Assembly (NCBI GenBank): GCA_046262315.1
Contig: JBHEMZ010000075.1
Location: 1-13,005, forward strand
DNA from: JACVRM01 sp046262315
GTDB taxonomy: Bacteria; Actinomycetota; Thermoleophilia; Gaiellales; Gaiellaceae
DNA: 13,005 bases
Direction of reading: 5' to 3'
Shown here: positions 1-6,534 of the stretch, in pieces
Layout: each line of letters starts with the position of its first letter
Position numbering within the stretch: the stretch's first letter is position 1
Translations under genes and position numbers: made by a program
Notes under the pieces: generated by a model
Told to the model about the DNA's origin: nothing
Seen by the model: the letters and a program-made list of their open reading frames with translations, nothing else
The model's database searches: none

Positions 1-165
1 AAGGAGCGCAACGTCTGCGAGCACCTGCCCGAGCGCGACCGTCCCGCGATCAAGCAGCGGCTCCGCTCGGCCTGGAAGCTCGACGAGCACGCAGTCGCGC
101 TCGAGCGTCTGCGAGCGTTGGCCGCCGAGCTCGAGCGCAGCGCGGAGATCGGTCGCCCCGCCTGA
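1..165 (+). pseudogene. IS256-family transposase, internal fragment
   Basis: The window opens inside a reading frame that runs to TGA at 163-165. The 54 residues include KERNVCEHLPERDRP, QRLRSAW and ALERLRALAAELE. This matches the stretch of IS256 (mutator) transposases after the second catalytic aspartate, where an R-N-V segment is followed by a helical region. In intact relatives the frame continues through the catalytic glutamate and the conserved C-terminus. Here similarity stops near residue 47 and a stop follows eight residues later, so the 3' third is missing. The left part lies outside the window. It belongs to a different subgroup from the complete IS256-type element at 9275-10688, since the corresponding residues differ strongly. 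The family call is from recognition; the truncation is seen in the sequence. Confidence 0.7.
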
Positions 166-275
166 CGGTCTTCGCGGGCAAGGGCGGCGCCAAGCAGCGT
201 TCCGGCGATGAGGACCAGAGCGAAGCCCGCGCGCACGAGCGCGCCCAACCGCGGTGCCGCCCTCCCCCTTCCCAT
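166..275 (-). pseudogene. Possible truncated exported protein, signal-peptide stub
   Basis: On the minus strand an ATG at 275-273 (another in frame at 302-300) opens a frame with a classic Sec signal peptide. It has a basic N-region with several arginines, a hydrophobic core FALVLIAGTLLGAALA, and an A-L-A cleavage site followed by charged residues REDRQ. The frame stays open to the left edge but soon becomes antisense to the transposase fragment and turns into low-complexity Ser/Arg sequence. The likely reading is the 5' end of a secreted-protein gene cut off by an IS insertion or deletion. No convincing ribosome binding site is visible, so it could be chance coding potential in GC-rich DNA. 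Confidence 0.3.
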
Positions 276-375
276 GACCCACTTTGATGGTGACCGCTGC
301 ATCGAGGCGCGTCCATAGGCCGTTCGGCCCATGCAAGCAGCCGAGTGGGCCTAGGAGAGCTTCAGGCGGTGCGGC

Positions 376-774
376 CTAGGGCCCGGGGTCCTTGGCGATG
401 CACTTCGTGACGGGCTCGCGCTCGGCCGGCGTCGGCGGCGACACCCACGCTTCTAGCACCGTACCGTGGCGGTACGCCACGCCGATTTCGAGCTCTTTGG
501 TCTCGCGCTCGCGCTTCTTGGCGGCATTCTCGGTCTTGTCGAAGTAGATCTCGACGCCGTTCATCTCCGTGTTCAGCGAGACGGCGTTCTCCTGCAGCTC
601 GTACGCCGAGCCGCCGCCCTCGTCGCCCAGGCACGTGATCATCGTGGCAACCCGCGGGTTCCCTGCCTCCTCGATGGTCTGGTCCTCCGGGGAGCCGCCG
701 CTGCCGCTGCCTCCACTCCCGCACGAAGCCAGGAACGCGGCGCCGAGAACGAGCACCGCCGCACGAAGCTTCAT
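376..774 (-). CDS. Small lipoprotein of unknown function
   Basis: The product is 132 residues with a clear lipoprotein signal: a basic start MKLR, a hydrophobic core, and the lipobox LASC with Cys18 as lipidation site. A Gly/Ser-rich linker (residues 19-28) follows. The mature part, about 100 residues, is mostly charged, with two cysteines (in MITCLG and VTKCIA) that could form a disulfide. The pattern 'VEIYFDKTENA ... VLEAWVSPPTPAE' suggests a small alpha/beta domain, which is an inference. It should be anchored on the outer face of the membrane. It starts 38 bp after the stop of the transporter gene on the same strand, so the two may share a transcript. The Shine-Dalgarno match is poor. It has the same length and design as the lipoprotein at 12089-12487 but no obvious sequence relation. 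Confidence 0.8.
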   Translation of the reverse strand: MKLRAAVLVLGAAFLASCGSGGSGSGGSPEDQTIEEAGNPRVATMITCLGDEGGGSAYELQENAVSLNTEMNGVEIYFDKTENAAKKRERETKELEIGVAYRHGTVLEAWVSPPTPAEREPVTKCIAKDPGP

Positions 775-812
775 GGAAAGATCTTACCCAAGGGGCGCCG
801 GGACGGAAACTA

Positions 813-2483
813 CTAGATCGAGCCGACTTCGGACCGTGATGTGCCAAGTCGACCCGCCACGATCGCGTCGGCCGCCTGGGCGCTCTCGACGTGCCCGGTC
901 ACAGCGCCGACGAACTGGTCGCGCTCCAGTGCGTAGAGAACGACGTCCGTGCGCGCGGTCACGGTCGCCGTGCGCGGGACGTCGCGGAGCAGCGCGATCT
1001 CGCCGAAGCCCTCACCGGGCCCAAGCACCCCCGCGCTGCGCCCGTCCACGGACACGTCCACGTCACCCTCGGCGACGATGTAGAAGCGGTCGCCGTGATC
1101 GCCCTGCCTGAAGACCACCTCGCCAGCCGACTCCGGCACGGGCACGAGCTGGTGGGCGAGCGCCTCGAGCACAGGCGCCGGCAGCGGCGCGAAGATCGGT
1201 AGCGAACGAAGCAGCGCCAGCTCCCTCTCGAGCCTCGGCGCCGCGGCGTCGATCTCCGCCAGCCCGCGAAACAGCAACCCGGTGAGAACGGGCAGCAGCG
1301 CGCCCGTGGCGACCAGAGCACCGCGGACACCGATCAGCTCGATGAGGATCGGCGCGATGATCGCGCCCAACCCGAGTGTCCCGATGGCCAGGCTGTTGTC
1401 GGCGCCGAAGACGCGGGCCAGGATATTGTCGGGCACGGCCCGCTGGAGGAGCGTGAGACCGGCGACGTCCACGATCGTGTTCCCGACTCCGACCAGGACG
1501 AGGAGCGGCAGCGCGACGGCCGACGAGGGAAAGATGCCGATCAGGGCAATGGGGATCCCCCAGAGCAGCAGACCAACCGTGAACTGTCCCGAGAGCCGCC
1601 CTCGACCGACGAGAGCGGCGGCGACTACGGCGCCCACCAGGCCGCCGATTCCTACCGCGGAGTTGAGGAGACCAACCCCGGCCTCGCCGATGTCGAGCAG
1701 CTCCAGCGCCGACACGACGACGAGCACGTTGAACGCACCGGCGACGAGAGTCTGGGCGGCCGAGAGCGCCTCGAGGAGACGCAGCGGCCGGCTCGACAGG
1801 ATCGTGCCGAAGCCTACGAACGCTTCGCGGAACCTCCCCTCCGAGCTGGGCCGCTCGCGACGCTCAGCGGGCGGAACCTGCAGCCTCGCGACGAGCAGCG
1901 CCGCGCCGAGCAGGGCGCCGGCGGTCGCCAAGAAGACGATCCCCGTGCTGGAGACGGCGAGCAGCAGCCCGCCGATCGCAGGGCCGATGAAGATGCCGGC
2001 GCTCTCGACGGTGCTCGCGACCACGTTCGCCGCCGTCAGCTCCTGCGGCGTGCGCGCCAGGGACGGGAGCACCGCCGACTGGGCAGGGCGGAAGGCGGTG
2101 CCGATGCTCGTGTTGAGCCCGGCGAGCATGTAGACGATCCAGGCCGGGGCGTCCGAGAGCACGACCACGCCGGCCGCACCGATCGTCGCGGCCTGGCCGA
2201 GGCTCGCGACGAGCATCACCCGCTCGCGCCTGTACTTGTCGCCGAGGATCGCCGTGAACGGCGCGACGAGCGCCGACGGGAGCATGCGGATGAGCGCGAC
2301 GAGGCCCACCGCCGCGGCGCCACCCTGCTGGTACGCGAAGACGGCGAGCGCGACGAAGTACGCCCAGCGGCCGATGTTCGACGCCGCCCAGGCAAGCTCG
2401 ACGCGCCGGAGGTTCGGGTTGCGAACGACCGCGCCGAACGCGCCGAGGGACTCGCGCAGCCGCTCGCCAACTCCGCCCGCCAC
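813..2483 (-). CDS. MFS transporter with C-terminal cyclic nucleotide-binding domain
   Basis: The first ~400 residues form a major facilitator membrane domain of about 12 hydrophobic helices. The loop GDKYRRERVM corresponds to the MFS signature between helices 2 and 3. The overall pattern resembles MFS_3/enterobactin-exporter-type permeases (for example NPNLRRVELAWAASNIGRW near the start). The last ~130 residues are a cytoplasmic cNMP-binding (CAP-ED) domain, starting at LRSLPIFAPL. Its phosphate-binding cassette GFGEIALLRDVPRTATV keeps the glutamate and arginine expected for cAMP or cGMP binding. The fusion suggests transport gated by a nucleotide; the substrate is unknown. The GTG at 2483 is chosen because the protein then begins VAGGVGERLRESLGAF. 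The frame extends up to an ATG at 2561, but those extra residues look non-coding. A weak minus-strand TACAAA at 2513-2518 could be its -10. Confidence 0.85.
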   Translation of the reverse strand: MAGGVGERLRESLGAFGAVVRNPNLRRVELAWAASNIGRWAYFVALAVFAYQQGGAAAVGLVALIRMLPSALVAPFTAILGDKYRRERVMLVASLGQAATIGAAGVVVLSDAPAWIVYMLAGLNTSIGTAFRPAQSAVLPSLARTPQELTAANVVASTVESAGIFIGPAIGGLLLAVSSTGIVFLATAGALLGAALLVARLQVPPAERRERPSSEGRFREAFVGFGTILSSRPLRLLEALSAAQTLVAGAFNVLVVVSALELLDIGEAGVGLLNSAVGIGGLVGAVVAAALVGRGRLSGQFTVGLLLWGIPIALIGIFPSSAVALPLLVLVGVGNTIVDVAGLTLLQRAVPDNILARVFGADNSLAIGTLGLGAIIAPILIELIGVRGALVATGALLPVLTGLLFRGLAEIDAAAPRLERELALLRSLPIFAPLPAPVLEALAHQLVPVPESAGEVVFRQGDHGDRFYIVAEGDVDVSVDGRSAGVLGPGEGFGEIALLRDVPRTATVTARTDVVLYALERDQFVGAVTGHVESAQAADAIVAGRLGTSRSEVGSI

Positions 2484-2595
2484 GGGAGAACAATGGCATC
2501 CTGGGTTGCGTTTTGTAGCGGGCAGGGAAGATTCCAGGGCACGCTGCCGTCGTGTGTGCATGAAACGCCTCTACGAGATGCCGAAAGGAGGAGCA

Positions 2596-2835
2596 ATGGA
2601 GGAGCGCAAGGACACAGGTACAGCCGGCGAGGAAGTCGAGGGCCACATGCTCGAGACAGGCCGCGCAGAGGACCCCCGCGCAGAGGACCCCCGCGAAGAG
2701 GAGCCGGGCACGGAGGACTTCGAGCTGCACCGCTTCGAGGACTCGCGCGCCGAGGACCCCCGCGCAGAGGACCCGCGCGCCGAGGACCCCCGCGCAGAGG
2801 ACCCTCGCAGCGAGGGCACCGATCGGCAGCAGTAA
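2596..2835 (+). CDS. Small acidic protein with tandem AEDPR repeats
   Basis: This 79-residue protein starts at ATG 2596, five bases after an excellent Shine-Dalgarno AAAGGAGG (2585-2592), which settles the start over an in-frame ATG at 2578. It is built from two similar modules. The first is VEGHMLETG followed by two R-AEDP units; the second is FELHRFEDS followed by four. A spacer EEEPGTED lies between them, and the tail is RSEGTDRQQ. There is no signal peptide, cysteine or membrane segment; it is very acidic and probably disordered. It stands alone between the divergent transporter gene and the convergent peptidase operon and ends in a strong terminator. A weak promoter may lie at TTGCGT (2506) and AAGATT (2528). 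I do not recognise a characterised family. A role as a multi-unit peptide precursor or a protease substrate is only a hypothesis. Confidence 0.75.
   Translation: MEERKDTGTAGEEVEGHMLETGRAEDPRAEDPREEEPGTEDFELHRFEDSRAEDPRAEDPRAEDPRAEDPRSEGTDRQQ
2647..2810 (+). repeat. 15-bp coding tandem repeats (AEDPR units)
   Basis: Two tracts within the small acidic protein gene repeat a 15-base unit of the form CGCGCAGAGGACCCC, encoding R-A-E-D-P. The first tract has two units (about 2667-2696); the second has four units and an edge (about 2747-2810). Units alternate GCA/GCC for Ala and CCC/CCG/CCT for Pro. Each tract follows a related xExHxxE element at the protein level, so the larger module itself appears duplicated. 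Confidence 0.85.
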
Positions 2836-2869
2836 CCCGGACGACGCCTCCCGGGAGACGTCCAACGGC

Positions 2870-2903
2870 AAGAGCCGGGCACCCGCCCGGCTCTTCCCTT
2901 TTC
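2870..2903 (+). terminator. Intrinsic terminator after the AEDPR-repeat gene
   Basis: A perfect 11-bp stem, AAGAGCCGGGC (2870-2880) with GCCCGGCTCTT (2885-2895), closes a 4-base loop and is followed by CCCTTTT. It lies 34 bp after the TAA of the acidic-protein gene and is well formed for plus-strand transcription. It may also slow minus-strand transcription leaving the M16 gene, although that side lacks a T tract. Confidence 0.85.
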
Positions 2904-2919
2904 GTAGCCCGGTGCCCGC

Positions 2920-4182
2920 CTAGCCGATCAGATGCTCGAACCGTGCCGGGTCGTCGTAGGGCCCGACGAGCGCCAGGTAGAGCCCGCCGGCCGTGAGGTC
3001 ATTCGCGACGCGCTGAACGTCCGCCACCGTGACGGCGTCCAAGCCGGCGATCACTTCGTCCGGCTGTGCGACACGCGCCTCGAGCGTCTCACGCCGGAGC
3101 CCGAAGCTGAGCAGACCCTGCGGCGTCTCGATCGAGAAGACAAACCGGCCCTTGCTGTAGTTCCGCGCCTTGTCGAGCTCGCCCTGAGGCACCGGCTCGC
3201 CGGCGACACGCAGCAGCTCGGCAGCAATTGCCTCGACCGCGTCGTCCACGCGTTCGACGTTCACCCCTCCCTGCGCCCACAGTGAGCCGGCGTCCGTGTG
3301 GCTGTGGTTGAGCGCGCGGATGGTGTAGGCAAGCCCGCGTCGCATGGTGAGCTCTTCAGTGAGTCGCGAAGACATGCCACCGCCGAGAATCGTGGCGAGG
3401 AGCTGCAGGACGTAGCGGTCCGGATGCGAAAGCGGGTAGCTCCGAAAGCCGAGGCAGAGGTTCGCCTGATCGGAGTCCTTGCCGTCGATTCGCACGCGCT
3501 CGACGCCGTTCGTCGACCGAAGCCGATCCGGCCCTTCGGCGGGCCGTGGCTCGAGGTCGCCCAGCAGCTGCTCGACGGCCTCCAGCAACGCATCCTCGAC
3601 GCGCCCGGCCAGGCCGACGACCATGCGCGTAGGCTCGTAGAGGCGGGTGACGTAGTCGACACAGGCATCGCGCGTGACGGCTTCCACCGTGTCGAATCGC
3701 CCCAGTGTCCGCCGCCCGAGCGGCGTCTCGCCGTAGAGCATTTGCTCGTAGAGCTCGTCGACGTAGTCTCGCGGCGTGTCGAATCGGGAGCGCATCTCCT
3801 CGACGATCACGCCCTTCTCGCGCTCGACCTCGCCGAGGTCGAAGCGCGAGTTGCGCAACATGTCGGCCAGCACGTCGAGCGCCTGCGGCGCGTAAGCCGA
3901 CGCGCACTTGACGTAGTAGTAGGTGTACTCCTTGCTCGTCGCGGCGTTGAACTGGCCGCCGATCGCGTCGACCTCGCCGGTCAGCGCCCGGACGCTCGGC
4001 CGACGCTCGGTGCCGGTGAAGAGCATGTGCTCGACGAAGTGGGCGAGGCCGTTCTCCTCGGCCGCCTCGTAGCGGGATCCGGCGGCGAGCATGACGAAGC
4101 ACGCCGTCGACTGGGCGTGGGCCATCGGCGCGGTCACGACGCGAATGCCGTTGGTCAGCGTGTTGCGCTCGTAGACGCTCAC
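2920..4182 (-). CDS. M16 family zinc metallopeptidase
   Basis: The 420-residue protein carries the inverted zinc motif HxxEH as H48-F-V-E51-H52 (in GLAHFVEHMLF). The third zinc ligand is a glutamate about 76 residues on (E128 in GVIVEEM). This is the M16 pattern of pitrilysin, mitochondrial processing peptidase and bacterial PqqL/YmxG types. The C-terminal M16 half has RRGLAYTIRA (R282, Y286), the substrate-positioning pair of the family. The length fits a one-domain-pair enzyme (usual 410-430 residues). No signal peptide is present, so it should act in the cytoplasm, most likely as a dimer, on short or unfolded peptides. Its GTG start overlaps the stop of the GAF gene by 4 bp (GTGA), which indicates translational coupling. 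It is the last gene of the operon. Confidence 0.93.
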   Translation of the reverse strand: MSVYERNTLTNGIRVVTAPMAHAQSTACFVMLAAGSRYEAAEENGLAHFVEHMLFTGTERRPSVRALTGEVDAIGGQFNAATSKEYTYYYVKCASAYAPQALDVLADMLRNSRFDLGEVEREKGVIVEEMRSRFDTPRDYVDELYEQMLYGETPLGRRTLGRFDTVEAVTRDACVDYVTRLYEPTRMVVGLAGRVEDALLEAVEQLLGDLEPRPAEGPDRLRSTNGVERVRIDGKDSDQANLCLGFRSYPLSHPDRYVLQLLATILGGGMSSRLTEELTMRRGLAYTIRALNHSHTDAGSLWAQGGVNVERVDDAVEAIAAELLRVAGEPVPQGELDKARNYSKGRFVFSIETPQGLLSFGLRRETLEARVAQPDEVIAGLDAVTVADVQRVANDLTAGGLYLALVGPYDDPARFEHLIG

Positions 4183-4826
4183 AGCTTGAGCACCGCCTCG
4201 ATCGCCTCGAGCAGGCGCACGCCCGCGTCGCGCCGGTCATCTTCCAATGCGTCCACGGCCTCGGCGAGCCGCGCGACGGCCGCGGTGTCGTGCCCAGCGC
4301 CGCCCTCAATCAACGCCCGCGCCCGCCGCGCCCGCTGGAGGAGCTGGAGCGCGATCGCGGCCTGGTTTCCGAAGAGGCCGAGCAGGTCCATCTCGCCGAG
4401 TGTGAAGCGCGTGTTCTGCGGGCGGTCGAGCACGTAGAGCACGCCCAGGGCACGCTCCTCGTAGAGCAGCGGCACGCACATCAATCCCTGCGGGACGTAG
4501 CCCGTGCGCTCGGCCACGTCTCGTGCGTGGCGCGGATCCTGGGTGACGTCCTCGATGACGAGCGGCTGCCGCGTGACGAGCACCCAGCCGCCCACGCCGG
4601 TGCCGGACGGGAAGTGCTGGCCCACTAGCGTGCCTTCGCCCTCGCCCGCGACCGCCTCGAACACGAGCTCGTCCGTCTCTTCGTCGAGCAGCATGAGCGA
4701 GGACGCACGCGCGCCGAAGATCGAGCGAGCGACCTCCACGATCGATTGCAGCAGCGCCCGGTAGTCCTCCTCCGACCCGAGGACTCCGGCGGCGACGGCG
4801 GCCCGCAGACGCCCGGGCTCGCTCAC
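4179..4826 (-). CDS. GAF-domain sensor protein
   Basis: The 215-residue protein has one GAF domain at roughly residues 20-165. Visible landmarks are DYRALLQSIVEVARSIFGARASSLMLLDEE at its start, then FPSGTGVGGWVLVTRQPLVIEDV, and CVPLLYEERALGVLYVLDR in the central sheet. The C-terminal ~50 residues are helical and charged (AVARLAEAVDALEDDRRDAG), possibly a coiled coil. No output domain (HisK, GGDEF, HTH) is attached, so it may act by binding a partner, plausibly an operon product. GAF domains bind cyclic nucleotides, tetrapyrroles or other small molecules; the ligand cannot be read here. The GTG start overlaps the subtilase stop by 4 bp, and its stop overlaps the M16 start by 4 bp. Confidence 0.9.
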   Translation of the reverse strand: MSEPGRLRAAVAAGVLGSEEDYRALLQSIVEVARSIFGARASSLMLLDEETDELVFEAVAGEGEGTLVGQHFPSGTGVGGWVLVTRQPLVIEDVTQDPRHARDVAERTGYVPQGLMCVPLLYEERALGVLYVLDRPQNTRFTLGEMDLLGLFGNQAAIALQLLQRARRARALIEGGAGHDTAAVARLAEAVDALEDDRRDAGVRLLEAIEAVLKL

Positions 4827-5665
4827 CGCTCCTCAGCCACGTTGGTCGCCGTCAGGTAGAGAATGTTCTTGAGCTGGAACGGCGTTAGCTCCCGATGCTT
4901 GCTCATCACGAGCGCGCAGATGCCGGCCAGGTGCGGGGTCGCGAAGCTGTTGCCCGTGCAGCGGATGCGCCCCCCGCCGCGCCAGGCAACTTCGAGGTCG
5001 ACGCCGCGCGCGAAGAACTCGACGGGCGGGTTGGGGTTGTAGAAGAACGTCAGCGGGTCTTCCTCCTCGTGGCTTCCGACCGAGATCACCGAGGAAAACC
5101 GCCACGGATAACTCTCGACCGGCATGTTGTGGGCGGAGGCGACCAGCACGGTGCGCCGGAAGTACGCGCTGTCGGCGAGCTCATGCAGGACGCCCGCGAA
5201 CTGGCTCTTCGTCGTCGAGAGGCTCATGTTGATTACATCGAAGCCTTGCTCGATCGCCCAGCGCAGGCCCGCGAGCAGGACGGGACCGCTACCGGTCGCG
5301 CCGGCGCCGAGCACGCGGACGCTGTGAAGCTCTGCCTGAGGCGCGATCGCGTGGATGATCCCCGCGCACGCAGTCCCGTGCCCGACCACGTCACCGTCGC
5401 CGTCATCCTCCGCCACGACCTCACCGTCGGACGCCAGCGAGATGGCTGTCGCCCCCGCAAGCGGGCCGACCAGCGGGTGATCCTTCTCGACACCGCTATC
5501 GAGGATGCCGACGCGCACGCCGGCGCCGGTCGCGTCCCCCCACGCCCACTCGCGCGTCACAGCCTCGGGCCAGCGCATGCTGATGCGGATGCGCTCGGTC
5601 TCGCCCACGGGCAGGCTCCAGGCCGGCAGCGGCCCGCGGTCGGCGCGTTGCGAGTCGGCGCTCAC
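4823..5665 (-). CDS. S8 subtilisin-like serine peptidase, apparently cytoplasmic
   Basis: The full catalytic triad is visible in 280 residues: Asp56 in VGILDSGVE, His96 in GHGTACAGI and Ser240 in GNSFATPHLAGI. The oxyanion-hole asparagine is N180 in ASAHNMP, where histidine replaces the usual glycine before Asn. There is no signal peptide or I9 propeptide; the catalytic core starts about 35 residues in and the chain ends soon after the Ser helix. This compact form suggests an intracellular processing enzyme rather than a secreted degradative one. Related stand-alone subtilases occur as maturation peptidases in peptide biosynthesis loci. It starts at GTG 5665, 9 bp after the cyclodeaminase-like stop, with AGGA upstream, and overlaps the GAF gene by 4 bp. 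Confidence 0.92.
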   Translation of the reverse strand: MSADSQRADRGPLPAWSLPVGETERIRISMRWPEAVTREWAWGDATGAGVRVGILDSGVEKDHPLVGPLAGATAISLASDGEVVAEDDGDGDVVGHGTACAGIIHAIAPQAELHSVRVLGAGATGSGPVLLAGLRWAIEQGFDVINMSLSTTKSQFAGVLHELADSAYFRRTVLVASAHNMPVESYPWRFSSVISVGSHEEEDPLTFFYNPNPPVEFFARGVDLEVAWRGGGRIRCTGNSFATPHLAGICALVMSKHRELTPFQLKNILYLTATNVAEER

Positions 5666-5674
5666 GGGGCGATC

Positions 5675-6262
5675 CTAGGTTTCCTCCGCCGCGGAAGCGA
5701 GCGCACGGGCAGCGGCGCCGGCGGCGGTTTCCGCCAAAGCCCGGCCGCGGCGGACGCGCTCGTCATCCCCCGTCGTCGTCAGGTTGACCGCCACGAGGTG
5801 GGCGCACGCGCGGGCGGCGCCGTGTGCGAGCACAGCGGCGACGGCAGCGTCGGAGCGAAGTGCAGGCTCTCCGCGCTCAACCGCGTGCTCGGCAAGGAGC
5901 GCGACGTCGGCCGCGGTGGCGGCGATGTTCAAGGGCAGGTCGGCTGCGCGGGCGAGCGCGTCGCGGATCGCGGCGCTTCGCACCTCGGGCTCGAGCCGCT
6001 CGGGGAGCGCCAGAGCCGCGAGCGCAGCCTCCCACGCCTCTGCGTTCGCAGCGGCGAGCGGTACAGCGCGGCGCCGAAGCGTGTCGGCCTGCGCGACGAC
6101 CCCGCCCGCCTCGTCCCAGTCGACCGAGGCCCGAGCGACCATCGCCACGAGATCGGCCGCGGTGGCGGCGGTGAGCGCGGCCAGCGCTCCACCGCCGGGC
6201 GGGTGCGCGCCGACGGCCAGGCTTTCGAGCAGGTCGCCGCTCGCCCCGGACACAACCGCCAT
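5675..6262 (-). CDS. Cyclodeaminase/cyclohydrolase family protein (FTCD_C, FchA-like)
   Basis: The 195-residue protein has the family's N-terminal PGGG motif (AHPPGGGALAALTAATAADLVAMVA) and its all-helical, alanine-rich body. It also has the characteristic late segments ADLPLNIAATAADVALLAEHA and SDAAVAAVLAHGAARACAHLVAVNL. Known members are formiminotetrahydrofolate cyclodeaminase and methenyltetrahydrofolate cyclohydrolase, so folate one-carbon chemistry in the cytoplasm is the default expectation. No formiminotransferase or other folate gene is nearby, so the substrate is open. The ATG at 6262 is chosen because it begins MAVVSGASGDLLESLA, the family's usual start; longer upstream reading overlaps the preceding gene and is not coding. 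It begins 17 bp after that gene's stop and is followed by the subtilase after 9 bp. Confidence 0.87.
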   Translation of the reverse strand: MAVVSGASGDLLESLAVGAHPPGGGALAALTAATAADLVAMVARASVDWDEAGGVVAQADTLRRRAVPLAAANAEAWEAALAALALPERLEPEVRSAAIRDALARAADLPLNIAATAADVALLAEHAVERGEPALRSDAAVAAVLAHGAARACAHLVAVNLTTTGDDERVRRGRALAETAAGAAARALASAAEET

Positions 6263-6279
6263 CCTGACGGGTCGAGCCC

Positions 6280-6534
6280 CTAAAGCTCGGAGAAGCGCCG
6301 TCGCAGCGACTCGACAAGCCGGCGGTCGGGCTCGACGCCGGCGCACGCGAGCGCGCCTTCGAGGTCGGCGATCACCGCAGCGCGGTACTCGGCATCCGCG
6401 CGCGCGCGCTCGACGATGCCATCCAGCGAGCGCCGTGCCAGAGGAATCTCCTGCGCCGCCTCGACCCAATCAGCCGGCGCCGGCGGAAGAAGTCGCAGGA
6501 GCTCTGCGATGCGTTGTTCGTTGTAGGCGCCCAT
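6280..6534 (-). CDS. Small helical protein coupled to an ECF sigma factor
   Basis: This 84-residue product (MGAYNEQRIAELLRLLPPAP...) starts within the stop of the sigma-factor gene (TGATG, 1-bp overlap), so the two are almost certainly translated together. It is predicted to be helical and charged, with no transmembrane segment and no HxxxCxxC zinc anti-sigma motif. Segments such as DGIVERARADAEYRAAVIADLEGALACAGVEPD suggest a helical bundle. Its position, where an anti-sigma factor often sits, makes regulation of the sigma factor a reasonable guess. I do not recognise a named family. Confidence 0.75.
   Translation of the reverse strand: MGAYNEQRIAELLRLLPPAPADWVEAAQEIPLARRSLDGIVERARADAEYRAAVIADLEGALACAGVEPDRRLVESLRRRFSEL

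Noticed and set aside
316..361. Terminator after the first lipoprotein gene (GGCCCA/TGGGCC)
   Set aside because: The stem is short with a 14-base loop and no T tract; alternative pairings are equally good.
2571..2882. Long minus-strand frame of repeated GSSAR units opposite the acidic repeat protein
   Set aside because: It is the reverse reading of the AEDPR repeats; the plus-strand frame has the strong ribosome site, a stop and a terminator in the right places.
6263..6469. N-terminal extension of the cyclodeaminase-like protein
   Set aside because: The extra residues are Arg-rich and antiparallel to no family pattern, and they overlap the well-supported 84-residue gene in another frame.
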